This document shows, piece by piece, positions 49,766 to 58,249 of a DNA stretch of 64,000 bases. Within the stretch, counting starts at the first letter, position 1; every line of letters starts with the position of its first letter. The notes under the pieces were generated by a model. It made no database searches, was not told the DNA's origin, and was given only the letters and a program-made list of their open reading frames with translations. Origin of the DNA: Hydrogenobacter sp. T-8 (lineage in GTDB: Bacteria; Aquificota; Aquificia; Aquificales; Aquificaceae); the NCBI RefSeq assembly GCF_011006175.1, contig NZ_CP048795.1, positions 1,666,491-1,730,490 of the forward strand, read 5' to 3'. The translations under genes and the position numbers were made by a program.

Positions 49766-52362
49766 TAATAGCCCACAGACAGGTAGACCTTAAACTTATT
49801 CAGCCATTTTTCTTCAAAGGGAAAGGCTACATCCAGTCTTATGGGTCCTATTGGTGTATTTACACCTAATGCTAAGCCCACATCAGCCTTGAGATTTTTA
49901 AATAAATCCTTAGGCTTGTCGCTAACACTTCCAGCATCTCCAAAGGCAACTCCCACGAATGGCTCTCTCAGAGGAAATATAAATTCAAGTCTTCCAAAAG
50001 TGTAGTACTTACCACCGTTAGGCTGACCTACCTCTTCAAAGGAATAACCTCTCAGGTCTCTAAGACCGCCTAAGAAAAATCTGTCAAATATGGGTGCATC
50101 ACCCCAGACTGCACCTCCTGCCACTTTGAAGCTAAGTTTAAAATTTCTTGGCAGTGGTATGAGATAGAAGGTGGATAGGTCAAATCTGGTGTAACGTGCA
50201 TCGCCTTCTGCAAGACTAAGGTTTACGCTATCGTAGTGTATTCTGCTTGGTGAGAAGATGTCATCCTTAAACTCTCTTAAGAGAAATACTCCGTACTTTC
50301 TGAGGTTATACTTCTGCCCATCTACCTCGTTCCTAAGAAGGCTAAAGACAGGACCTATAGATGTATTCCTAGTTATCCTATAGCCTAATTGAAGGTTAGA
50401 GCCGTATGAATCAAGGTTATAGCTTTTGTGCTCTTCATAAGTTTTAAACATGTTAGACTTGAGCCAGTATCTACTTGAAAACAGAAAGTTGTCTGAGAGG
50501 CTAAGTTCATAAAGCTCTCTTTTACCGGTTTTTCTATATTTCAAGCCAGAGGAAAGCCCAGCTCCAAATAAATTCCTTAAGCCAATAAAAGCCTCAAGAG
50601 ATATATTTTCTTCCGTGTTGTATCCAATAGAAAGGTCAAAAATACCTCTTTTGTCCTCTGATACCTGAATTAGTCGGTGAACCACCTTCTTTTCTTTGTC
50701 AACAAAGGTGTCTATTGACACGCCGTTAAATATACCGCTGGTTAGCATGTTGTGTAACGTTTCATCATCAAGATTTTGTGAGTAATTCTGTGCTCTTTTT
50801 GTCATATAAGATAGCTCTCTTGGTGAGGTCTTTTCATAGCCATAGTAGATAGTATCACCGAGCTTGTAAACCTGCCCCTCTTCCACTTTGTATGTATATA
50901 TGTAGAATATGTTTTCTCCTTCCTCTTGGACCTTAACATCTATATCAAAATTGCCGTCCATTAGACCTTTTTTGAGGAAATAATTTTGTAAGTCTATGTT
51001 TATGGCTTCAATTAGGTTTGTGTTGAATATGGCAGGTAGTTTATCTCTATATTTGCTAAATAGTTCCTTTATATCCTTGTTTTCGCCTTCATACTTTACA
51101 TCCTTTAGTATCTGCCTTTTTCCCGGATTTATATCAAACTCTACCTTTACCTCTTTTTTGTCTCTAAGGACTTCCCTTTTTAATCTACCATCTGCAAGCG
51201 TATAGCCTTCTTTGTATAACTTTTCCAGTTTAGACTTAAGGATTTTTTCTAACACATCCTCATCATAAAACTGTCCGTCAAAGCCTTCCCCAAGGATTTT
51301 ATATCTGTCTCCTTCCTGTATTTTGAAATTTATAGTGTATTCTGTCATTTCATATTCAACTTTCACATCAAAGAAACCCTTCTTCTGATATGCTCTTATT
51401 ATGTTTTCCCTTGCTTCCTCAAGTGAAAAGGGGTCAACACCCTTGCTTTGTAGACCGCTTATAGCGGTAAGCTCCTTTTCTGTAAAGAAGCTTGCTCCTT
51501 CTGAGTTAATTTTATATCTCCTACCTTCAATTATCTGAAACACGGGTCTTGCAATAAAGCCCCTTCCCGTTATGGCTCTGAAGGTGGCAATTGGATGGCT
51601 AAAAAGGTTTGAGATGCCCTCAGATAAAGAACCAAGAAACTTGAGGGGTTTTCTCCTAATCTCCCTATCTCCAGGCATAAGCACATGGTAGAAGGGTCTG
51701 CTCAATCTTAATTTTCCCAGTCCCTCATAATACACAAAACTGTCCCAGAAGCCCTCCCTAATGTAAAAGTCTTGAAGCTGAAAAACACTCTCTCTGAAAA
51801 AACTTTCCTTTACTACCCTGCCTCTTACAAGCCCTATGGACTCATCCAAAACAGAAGACGGATAGCTTGCTCCTCTGTATACTCCCTCATCTGTAAAATA
51901 AACAGGCCCCTCATCTATTCCTATATATAGGTCTATGTAGCCATCTTCATCTTTTATTAATGTAACCCCTACAGACGCGTCAAGAAAGCCTCTATCCATG
52001 TATAATCTTTTGACCCTTTCTTCCACATCCAAATCTTTGAACTCCGGACCTCGCACTGGCATTCCCTCATAGAAGCCAAGATAAGATAGTATCTCCTCTC
52101 TGATAAGTGCCACATTTCCCTTTATATGTATAGACCTTATTATGGGAAGTCTTTCCACGTAGATGTATATTCCTTCTTCACTTTCCATAAGGTAAACATC
52201 TTTTACATCTTCTATCTTTCTTATGATATCCACCATGTCCCTGTAATTCCGCTCGTTAATAACCCTTTCCATGTTGCTTTTCCTCAGCGGGTAGTTGGAC
52301 ATTATGAAAACCTGGGCAAAAAGGCTCAATGGGAAAAATAGAAGAAGAATGAGGAAAAGCAT
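49759..52362 (-). CDS. bamA: Outer membrane assembly factor BamA (Omp85)
   Basis: 867 residues. Signal peptide (about 1-16), then several POTRA repeats (for example IRSIHIKGNVALIREEILSYLGFYEGMPV; also near 285, 365 and 435) and a C-terminal 16-strand barrel. FFLGGLRDLRGYSFEEVG is the Omp85 LRGY loop motif, and the chain ends in an aromatic (VYLSVGYYY). It inserts outer-membrane proteins. TamA is the alternative but the POTRA number favours BamA. It is divergent from the FlgJ-like gene with only 15 bases between starts. Confidence 0.87.
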   Translation of the reverse strand: MLFLILLLFFPLSLFAQVFIMSNYPLRKSNMERVINERNYRDMVDIIRKIEDVKDVYLMESEEGIYIYVERLPIIRSIHIKGNVALIREEILSYLGFYEGMPVRGPEFKDLDVEERVKRLYMDRGFLDASVGVTLIKDEDGYIDLYIGIDEGPVYFTDEGVYRGASYPSSVLDESIGLVRGRVVKESFFRESVFQLQDFYIREGFWDSFVYYEGLGKLRLSRPFYHVLMPGDREIRRKPLKFLGSLSEGISNLFSHPIATFRAITGRGFIARPVFQIIEGRRYKINSEGASFFTEKELTAISGLQSKGVDPFSLEEARENIIRAYQKKGFFDVKVEYEMTEYTINFKIQEGDRYKILGEGFDGQFYDEDVLEKILKSKLEKLYKEGYTLADGRLKREVLRDKKEVKVEFDINPGKRQILKDVKYEGENKDIKELFSKYRDKLPAIFNTNLIEAINIDLQNYFLKKGLMDGNFDIDVKVQEEGENIFYIYTYKVEEGQVYKLGDTIYYGYEKTSPRELSYMTKRAQNYSQNLDDETLHNMLTSGIFNGVSIDTFVDKEKKVVHRLIQVSEDKRGIFDLSIGYNTEENISLEAFIGLRNLFGAGLSSGLKYRKTGKRELYELSLSDNFLFSSRYWLKSNMFKTYEEHKSYNLDSYGSNLQLGYRITRNTSIGPVFSLLRNEVDGQKYNLRKYGVFLLREFKDDIFSPSRIHYDSVNLSLAEGDARYTRFDLSTFYLIPLPRNFKLSFKVAGGAVWGDAPIFDRFFLGGLRDLRGYSFEEVGQPNGGKYYTFGRLEFIFPLREPFVGVAFGDAGSVSDKPKDLFKNLKADVGLALGVNTPIGPIRLDVAFPFEEKWLNKFKVYLSVGYYY

Positions 52363-52364
52363 AG

Positions 52365-52374
52365 TATAATTTTA
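52365..52374. promoter_or_regulatory. Overlapping divergent -10 boxes of bamA and the FlgJ-like gene
   Basis: Plus strand: TATAAT (52365-52370), 7 bases, ATG 52378. Minus strand: TAAAAT (52374-52369), 6 bases, ATG 52362. The two boxes overlap by two bases in a 15-base gap and neither gene has a ribosome site, so both transcripts would begin at the start codons. The two promoters must compete for the same DNA. Confidence 0.5.
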
Positions 52375-52377
52375 GCA

Positions 52378-52653
52378 ATGGAGCTCGGCAAAAGAGTGCT
52401 GTTTTCTCCTAATGGGCTGAATTACTTAGATGTTATGAAAAAGGACAAGAAGGCAGTCGCCATTGAGTTTGAAGCCATACTTCTAAAGGAAATTATGAAA
52501 GAAGCCTTTAGACCTATGTTAGAGGGAAAATCCTTTGATACTAAGTTATACTACGATACCTTCCTTGAAAATGTTAGCAGGAAGTTGGCAGAGGCTGGTG
52601 GTATAGGCATAGCAAAGTTTATGCTTGATAATCTAAGAGATGGGAAGACTTGA
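52378..52653 (+). CDS. FlgJ N-terminal (rod-binding) domain protein
   Basis: 91 residues. AIEFEAILLKEIMKEAF, then YYDTFLENVSRKLAEAGGIGIAKFML, follows the rod-binding domain pattern of FlgJ, which caps the growing flagellar rod. No muramidase domain is present, as in many non-enterobacterial forms. It is isolated here from other flagellar genes. It overlaps the aminotransferase gene by 14 bases. Confidence 0.75.
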   Translation: MELGKRVLFSPNGLNYLDVMKKDKKAVAIEFEAILLKEIMKEAFRPMLEGKSFDTKLYYDTFLENVSRKLAEAGGIGIAKFMLDNLRDGKT

Positions 52654-53761
52654 CAGAGTAAGCCCGTTTATAGTTATGGACATTCTTAAAGAAGCCCAAG
52701 TCATGGGGGATGTGGTTCATATGGAGATAGGTGAGCCAGACCTTGAGCCTCCACCTTCTGTCCTGGAAGCCCTTGAAAGAGCTATCAAAGAAAAAAGGTT
52801 CTACTACACACCCAGTCTTGGTCTATGGGAGCTTAGAGAACTCATAGCTCAGCACTATTATCAGTATTATGGCGTTGAGGTCTCACCTTCTAGGGTTGTT
52901 ATAACAACTGGAACATCAGGAGCATTCCTTGTAGCTTATACCATATTAATGGATGCAGGGCAAAAAGTTGTGCTTTCTGACCCTTCCTATCCCTGCTATA
53001 AAAACTTTGCCCATGTGCTTAACATAAACCCTGTTTTCGTAAATGTGGACAAAAGCACAGGATATCAGATAACTCTGGACCATCTTAGAGAAGTCGGGGA
53101 CTTTACCGCTGTTCACATATCATCTCCTGCAAATCCCACGGGCACTCTTTATCAGGATGAAAATCTCAGGTCTTTGATAGAATACTGCGAGGAGAAGGGT
53201 AAATACTTTATATCCGACGAGATATATCATGGACTTGTATACGATAGAAAAGAAAGAACCGCTCTTGAGTTTAGTGAGAGGGCTATAGTTATAAATGGCT
53301 TTTCAAAGGCTTTCTGTATGCCCGGCTTTAGGCTTGGTTGGATGATACTTCCTGATGAGGTTATGGTCAGAAGGGCAGAGCTAATTATACAGAACCTCTT
53401 CATATCTGCTCCCGTATTGAGCCAATACTCCGCCCTTGGAGCCTTTGACTACGAATACCTTGAAAGGGTTAGAGAAATTTACAGAAAGAGAAGAAACCTT
53501 CTATACCAAGAGCTGAAGGATGTTTTTGATATTGATGCATACCCAGAGGGGGCTTTTTATCTTTGGGCAAGGGTAGAAAGGTATGGTCTTGATGGCTATA
53601 GTCTATCACAGAAACTTTTAAAGGAAGCTAAAGTTGCTGTTACACCTGGCGTAGATTTCGGGGATAACAATACAGACAAATACATAAGGATATCCTTTGC
53701 CAAGGATGGGGGCACCCTCAAAGAGGGTGCCAGAAGGATAAGAGATTATTTTATGAGGTAG
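52640..53761 (+). CDS. Class I/II PLP aminotransferase
   Basis: 373 residues, fold type I. The PLP Lys is in NGFSKAFCMPGFRLGWM. HISSPANPTGTLY and FISDEIYHGL supply the Asn and Asp/Tyr cofactor contacts, and RISFAK the substrate carboxylate Arg. It resembles aspartate/aromatic aminotransferases; substrate not certain. The ATG lies inside the FlgJ-like gene. A hairpin near its end (53711-53731) is coding. Confidence 0.87.
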   Translation: MGRLDRVSPFIVMDILKEAQVMGDVVHMEIGEPDLEPPPSVLEALERAIKEKRFYYTPSLGLWELRELIAQHYYQYYGVEVSPSRVVITTGTSGAFLVAYTILMDAGQKVVLSDPSYPCYKNFAHVLNINPVFVNVDKSTGYQITLDHLREVGDFTAVHISSPANPTGTLYQDENLRSLIEYCEEKGKYFISDEIYHGLVYDRKERTALEFSERAIVINGFSKAFCMPGFRLGWMILPDEVMVRRAELIIQNLFISAPVLSQYSALGAFDYEYLERVREIYRKRRNLLYQELKDVFDIDAYPEGAFYLWARVERYGLDGYSLSQKLLKEAKVAVTPGVDFGDNNTDKYIRISFAKDGGTLKEGARRIRDYFMR

Positions 53762-54399
53762 ACCCTTACAGCCCTTTGCTGGGCGTGTTTTGGACCGAGA
53801 AGGTCCGCCACTTCCTTACCGTAAGACGCTATCCTTATTCTTCCTATATCCACACCCTTCCTTGCTAAATAGCTGGCAACCATTTGTGCCCTCCACATGG
53901 AGAGGTTGAAGTTGTATCTGCTGCTTCCTCTTGTGTCCGCAAAGCCAACTATTAGGATTTCTCTGTTATCCCCTGTTAGTTTTCCAACCATATCATCAAG
54001 CTTTTTTGCCTCGGAAGACTTTATGTTGAACTTGTCAAAGTCAAAGTAAACAACACCCACCTCCTCAAGTTGCCACTTGTATGGACCAACACCTTCTTCC
54101 TTCTTAGGGGCTGGTGCTGGTGCCGGTCTGCTTTCAAGAGCCCTTATGCGTCTCTCGTGGTCTTCTGCAGTATTTTCTAACTTCTTGACCCTTCCCTCAA
54201 GGTCATTGACTTTCTTGCTAGCCTCTTCTGCCAGCCTCTTGCTCTCCACTATGGCATCAAAATAGCCCTTATAGCACTTGTCCAACATGTACTTGGAGTA
54301 AAACTCCTGTGGGCTTCCACAGGGGTCCATGGGCTTTTGCTTATCCTGAGCCATTACAAAGCCTGAAGCTAATGCCATGGCAAGTGCGATTTTCTTCAT
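53746..54399 (-). CDS. OmpA/Pal-like peptidoglycan-binding outer membrane protein
   Basis: 217 residues. Signal peptide (1-17, ending VMAQ), a coiled coil (about 50-92, with KVNDLEGRVKKLENTAEDHERRI), a Pro/Ala linker (PAPAPAP), and a C-terminal OmpA domain with VYFDFDKFNIKSSEAKKLDDM and GFADTRGSSRYNFNLSMWRA that binds meso-diaminopimelate in the wall. No lipobox. AAGGAGGTGG precedes the ATG, and TATAAT (minus, 54427-54422) suggests its own promoter. It overlaps the aminotransferase gene by 16 bases. Confidence 0.85.
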   Translation of the reverse strand: MKKIALAMALASGFVMAQDKQKPMDPCGSPQEFYSKYMLDKCYKGYFDAIVESKRLAEEASKKVNDLEGRVKKLENTAEDHERRIRALESRPAPAPAPKKEEGVGPYKWQLEEVGVVYFDFDKFNIKSSEAKKLDDMVGKLTGDNREILIVGFADTRGSSRYNFNLSMWRAQMVASYLARKGVDIGRIRIASYGKEVADLLGPKHAQQRAVRVYLIK

Positions 54400-54449
54400 G
54401 TTGCCACCTCCTTTCCCCTATATTATACATCGTTTTTATGAAAAAATTA

Positions 54450-55361
54450 TTAAGGTTTAAACCTTGCTTTGATATTTTCAACTATGTCTCCTATTATTTG
54501 GTCCGCCTGCTGTCCGTCCCTTGTTATTATCCTGTGAGAAAGACAAAGGGGTGCAAGTTCAAAGATGTCTTCTGGGACCACAAAGTCCCTGTCTTTGGTA
54601 TAAGCCAGTGCTTTGGCACAGTTTATCAAGTGTATCAGTCCTCTAGTGGATACACCGAGAAGTATATTTGGGTGCTGTCTAGTTGTATGAGCTATCTCCA
54701 CCGCAAGGCGAGCAACTTCCGGAGATACATAGCACTTTTTTATGTTTTCCATGAGAGATATGATATCCTGGGTCTTTACTACCGTCTTTAGCCTCTCCAC
54801 TTTCTCAAGGGGATTTTCTCCTCTAAGTATCTGGGCTTCTGTTTCCATGTCTGGGTATCCAAGGCTAAGCCTCATGCTGAATCTGTCCAGCTGAGATTCT
54901 GGCAGAGGATATGTTCCGTGCTGTTCTACAGGGTTTTGGGTGGCTATTACAAAGAAGGGCTGAGGAAGCTCGTAGGTTATTCCATCAACAGAAACCTTAC
55001 CCTCCGCCATTGCTTCAAGCAATGCACTCTGGGTTTTGGGTGTAGCCCTGTTTATCTCATCCGCAAGTATGAGGTTGTTAAATATTGGTCCCTTTTTAAA
55101 AACAAAGGACTTCTTTGACTGGTCATAAAGGCTCACTCCGAGTATGTCCGAAGGGAGAAGGTCGCTTGTAAATTGAATCCTTGCAAAGGACAGCCCTAAA
55201 ACTTTTGCCATGGAAAGGGCAAGGGTGGTTTTCCCTACGCCAGGCACATCTTCCAAAAGAAGGTGTCCGCCAGAAAGAAGGCATATGAGGGAATATTTTA
55301 CTATTTCATCCTTCCCCCTGAGCACCCTCTTTACTTCCGATATAACAGCTTCAAGTTCCAT
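54450..55361 (-). CDS. MoxR-family AAA ATPase
   Basis: 303 residues. Walker A VPGVGKTT, Walker B LILADEINRATPKTQSALLEAM, sensor ATQNPVEQHGTYPLPESQLDRF, and a lid domain with ISTRGL-like LGVSTRGLIHLINCAK. MoxR ATPases act as chaperones, often with VWA-domain partners; none is adjacent. The frame is open from 55403, but ATG 55361 gives the normal MoxR start and has TATAAT 9 bases upstream. Confidence 0.88.
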   Translation of the reverse strand: MELEAVISEVKRVLRGKDEIVKYSLICLLSGGHLLLEDVPGVGKTTLALSMAKVLGLSFARIQFTSDLLPSDILGVSLYDQSKKSFVFKKGPIFNNLILADEINRATPKTQSALLEAMAEGKVSVDGITYELPQPFFVIATQNPVEQHGTYPLPESQLDRFSMRLSLGYPDMETEAQILRGENPLEKVERLKTVVKTQDIISLMENIKKCYVSPEVARLAVEIAHTTRQHPNILLGVSTRGLIHLINCAKALAYTKDRDFVVPEDIFELAPLCLSHRIITRDGQQADQIIGDIVENIKARFKP

Positions 55362-55370
55362 ACCAAGAAC

Positions 55371-55388
55371 ATTATACAGTGCTATAAT
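55371..55388. promoter_or_regulatory. Divergent -10 boxes of moxR-like gene and rimP
   Basis: Minus strand TATAAT (55376-55371), 9 bases, ATG 55361. Plus strand TATAAT (55383-55388), 9 bases, ATG 55398. The arrangement is symmetric within the 36-base gap, and neither gene has a ribosome site. Predicted leaders are 0-3 bases. Confidence 0.5.
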
Positions 55389-55397
55389 TGTAGAACC

Positions 55398-55871
55398 ATG
55401 CATTTACAAGAAAAGTTGATAGCGGAAAAGGTTAAGGAGATGGTGGAGCCTATAGTGAAAAACATGGGCTACAGGTTATTTGACGTGGAGTTTAAATCTG
55501 AAAGGGGATGGGTCTTAAGGGTGATACTTGACAAAGAGGGTGGTATAACCCTTGGCGACTGTGAGGAAGTAAGCAAAAGAATAAGCGCATTGTTGGACGT
55601 GGAAGATATAATACCTGTATCTTATGTGCTTGAAGTGTCTTCGCCTGGGCTCACCAGAGAGCTTACCAAACCCTCCCACTTTGAGTTTTTCCAAGGAAGG
55701 CTTATAAGGGTTGTCCTTAGAGAACCCGTAGAGGGTAAAAGGGATATGAAGGGATACATAGAGGGGGTTAAAGAAGGCATCCTTCAGCTAAGAGAAAAGG
55801 AAACGGGTAAAGAATATCATATTCCTCTTTCTTTCATCGCAAGGGCTAACTTGGAGATTGAAAGATGGTAA
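55398..55871 (+). CDS. rimP: Ribosome maturation factor RimP
   Basis: 157 residues. EPIVKNMGYRLFDVEFKSERGWVLRVILDKEGGITLGDCEEVSKRISALLD and LEVSSPGLTREL are diagnostic. It helps 30S subunit assembly. ATG 55398 is used; the frame is open further upstream inside the divergent gene, but the RimP N-terminus begins here. It overlaps nusA by 7 bases. Confidence 0.93.
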   Translation: MHLQEKLIAEKVKEMVEPIVKNMGYRLFDVEFKSERGWVLRVILDKEGGITLGDCEEVSKRISALLDVEDIIPVSYVLEVSSPGLTRELTKPSHFEFFQGRLIRVVLREPVEGKRDMKGYIEGVKEGILQLREKETGKEYHIPLSFIARANLEIERW

Positions 55872-56848
55872 AGAATCTAAAAAAACTTATAGAACAGGTT
55901 GCAAAGGATAAGAACCTTCCGGAATGGGTTGTGGAAAGGTCTCTTAAGAACGCTATAGCCCTTGCCATAAAAAAAGATAGAAGAATAAGGGATGACCTTG
56001 AAGTGCACCTTGAGGATGACCAGATAAGGGTGTGCGTAGTGAGAAGAAAAAACGGTGAAGTGGTAAAACTTCCCCTGGACATATCAACAGAAGATGTAAA
56101 CAGGATCGCAGCTCATGCAGCGAAGGAGGAATTCCTAAAAGAGCTGGAGAAGGCAGAAGAAGAAAGGGGATACCTTGAGTATTTAGAAAGAGAGGGAGAG
56201 ATAGTCTTTGGTATAGTAAGAAAGATAACAGAAGAGGGTGATGTAATAGTGGACCTTGGTAAGGTTGTGGGGATAATCCCAACGAGAGAGCAGATAAAAA
56301 AAGAAGAGTACAAACAAGGGAGCAGGCTTAAGGCTTTGCTCCTAAGCGTAAGCAGGAGAAAGGGTAAATATGAGATAATTCTTTCAAGAACCCACCCAAA
56401 GTTCCTCAAAAAACTCATAGAACATGAAGTTCCAGAAGTTGCAAGGGGTGATGTGGTTATAAAAGCCATAGTGAGAGAGCCGGGGGAGAGAGCAAAGGTG
56501 CTCGTGCATTCTGAGGACACCAAGATTGACCCCGTGGGTGTTATAGTAGGAGTGAGAGGTTCAAGGATAGCTCCCATATCTGAGGAACTCTCTGGTGAGA
56601 AGATAGATGTGATAAGGTGGACGCCCAACGAGGAGGAGCTCATAAAAAGAAGTATCTCTCCTGCTCCCGTGTCAAAGATAAGGCTTGACAGAAAAAACAG
56701 AAGGGCTGAGGTGGCAGTGCCAAAGGAAAAGCTATCCCTCGCCATAGGCAAGCATGGTGTAAATGTGAAGTTGGCAAATAAACTCACGGGCTGGTATATA
56801 GACGTTATGTCTGAGGAAGACTTTGAAGCCCTCACGAGACTTTCATGA
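55865..56848 (+). CDS. nusA: Transcription factor NusA (short form)
   Basis: 327 residues: N-terminal RNA polymerase-binding domain (1-about 110), S1 domain (GIVRKITEEGDVIVDLGKVVGIIPTREQ), KH1 (VGVIVGVRGSRIAPISEEL) and KH2 (EKLSLAIGKHGVNVKLANKLTG). The C-terminal acidic repeats of the E. coli protein are absent, as in many bacteria. It controls pausing, termination and antitermination. It follows rimP as usual, but infB is not next. Confidence 0.95.
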   Translation: MVKNLKKLIEQVAKDKNLPEWVVERSLKNAIALAIKKDRRIRDDLEVHLEDDQIRVCVVRRKNGEVVKLPLDISTEDVNRIAAHAAKEEFLKELEKAEEERGYLEYLEREGEIVFGIVRKITEEGDVIVDLGKVVGIIPTREQIKKEEYKQGSRLKALLLSVSRRKGKYEIILSRTHPKFLKKLIEHEVPEVARGDVVIKAIVREPGERAKVLVHSEDTKIDPVGVIVGVRGSRIAPISEELSGEKIDVIRWTPNEEELIKRSISPAPVSKIRLDRKNRRAEVAVPKEKLSLAIGKHGVNVKLANKLTGWYIDVMSEEDFEALTRLS

Positions 56849-58095
56849 ACCTGCAAGAGAGCCTCTACATAAAGAAGCTCGTTTACGGTGGTTATGGTCT
56901 TGCACAGAAGGAAGGGAAAAGTGTCCTTGTGGACTATGCACTTCCTGGTGAGATAGTAGAAGTTCAAACCCTTCAGGAAAAGAGAGATTACCTTCTTGCA
57001 AAGACAAAGAGGGTGATACTCCAATCCTCCACAAGAAGAGAAGCACCCTGTCCCTACTTTGGAATCTGTGGAGGTTGTCAACTCCAACATATGGAATATC
57101 CGACTCAGGTAAGGTCAAAAGAAGACATACTTCTTGAGACACTAAACAGAATAGGGAAACTGGAGCTAAAGAGTCTTGAGCCTTCTCTATTTTCTGAGGA
57201 GTTTGGCTATAGGGTCAAGGTTCAGTTTAAGGTTTCTGGGGAGAAGTTGGGATTTTTTGAAAGGAGAAGCCATAATATAGTAGAGATAAAAGAATGCCTT
57301 GTTGCTCATCCTGCCATAAATGACCTTATCCCTTCTCTCAAAGAGCTTGCGAAAAAGGTAGATGGTTTAAAGGAGATACATGTTTTCTACTCTCCTAATG
57401 AAGGAGAGTTTTTGATAAAACTCCTCTCAGAAAAGTCTTTTCCAAAGGAAAAACTAAAAAAGCTCATAGATAATCTTCTTCCTAAAAGGGTGATAGGTGT
57501 AGGTGTGTATATAGAGAATAGACTCTACAGTCTTGGTAGGGATTTTACCTTTGTAAAGGTAGGTTCATACAAGTATAGGATGAGTATGGACTCTTTTATT
57601 CAGGTTAACCACTTTCTTTGGGAAGACTTTGTCAACTTCGCAGTGCCAAAGGAAAGATATAACCATGTGCTTGAATTACACTGCGGTATAGGATTTTTCA
57701 GCTTTTTCTTGGCAGAAAGGTCTAACTTTGTCCTCGCTTACGATGTTAACAGGTCAGCTATAAGAGATGCGGAATACAACGCAAAGATAAACTCCGTAGG
57801 TAATGTGAGTTTTCAACATGAAAGCGGTTTTGAAGCCTTAAAAAAGCATGCGGGAGAGCCTATAGATTTGCTCTTTCTTGACCCCCCAAGGTCGGGTCTT
57901 TCTGAAGGCGAGGCAAAGCTCGTCTTGAAGAATAAACCCAAGGAGATAGTGTATGTTTCTTGCGAACCTACAACCTTGGCAAGAGACCTAAAGGTCTTAG
58001 TAAAAGGTGGCTACAAGATTCTTGGCGTCAGGATGGTAGATAACTTTCCAAACACTTACCATATTGAGGCAATAGCCCATCTAAGAATGGAGTGA
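56845..58095 (+). CDS. RNA m5U methyltransferase, RlmD/TrmA family
   Basis: 416 residues. N-terminal TRAM-like domain, a Fe-S cluster site (CPYFGICGGCQLQHMEY), SAM-binding VLELHCGIGFFSFFLAE and catalytic VSCEPTTLARDL with LFLDPPRSGLS. It methylates uridine C5 in 23S rRNA or tRNA; the Fe-S form is shared by RlmC/RlmD/RlmCD, so the site cannot be named. It replaces infB in the rimP-nusA operon (4-base overlap with nusA). Confidence 0.85.
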   Translation: MNLQESLYIKKLVYGGYGLAQKEGKSVLVDYALPGEIVEVQTLQEKRDYLLAKTKRVILQSSTRREAPCPYFGICGGCQLQHMEYPTQVRSKEDILLETLNRIGKLELKSLEPSLFSEEFGYRVKVQFKVSGEKLGFFERRSHNIVEIKECLVAHPAINDLIPSLKELAKKVDGLKEIHVFYSPNEGEFLIKLLSEKSFPKEKLKKLIDNLLPKRVIGVGVYIENRLYSLGRDFTFVKVGSYKYRMSMDSFIQVNHFLWEDFVNFAVPKERYNHVLELHCGIGFFSFFLAERSNFVLAYDVNRSAIRDAEYNAKINSVGNVSFQHESGFEALKKHAGEPIDLLFLDPPRSGLSEGEAKLVLKNKPKEIVYVSCEPTTLARDLKVLVKGGYKILGVRMVDNFPNTYHIEAIAHLRME

Positions 58096-58177
58096 TGCAC
58101 TTCAGAAGTATTTTTATGGAAGAACCCATATTAAGGATTTAGGGGTGGAGGGCATGACTTTTCAAGGAACTCTGAGT

Positions 58178-58206
58178 TTGCCATATGGTATCCGTAGTCA
58201 TAAACT
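58178..58206 (+). promoter_or_regulatory. Candidate promoter of nrdAB
   Basis: The 154-base gap before nrdA holds TTGCCA (58178-58183), 17 bases and TAAACT (58201-58206), overlapped by an 8-base palindrome CCATATGG (58181-58188). No match to the usual NrdR box was seen. The leader would be about 37 bases with AAAGGAGGTAAA before the ATG. The rest of the gap (58096-58170) shows no convincing ORF or hairpin. Confidence 0.4.
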
Positions 58207-58249
58207 AAGACCATTGCTATCCATAGAATATAAGGAAAGGAGGTAAACT

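Noticed and set aside
53711-53731. Perfect 8-pair hairpin GGCACCCT/AGGGTGCC near the end of the aminotransferase gene, as terminator
   Set aside because: It lies within coding sequence, has no T-run on either strand, and encodes conserved-looking residues (GGTLKEGARR).
56113-57090. 325-residue minus-strand ORF
   Set aside because: Antisense to nusA and the RlmD-like gene; low-complexity Ser/Leu-rich translation typical of a shadow frame.
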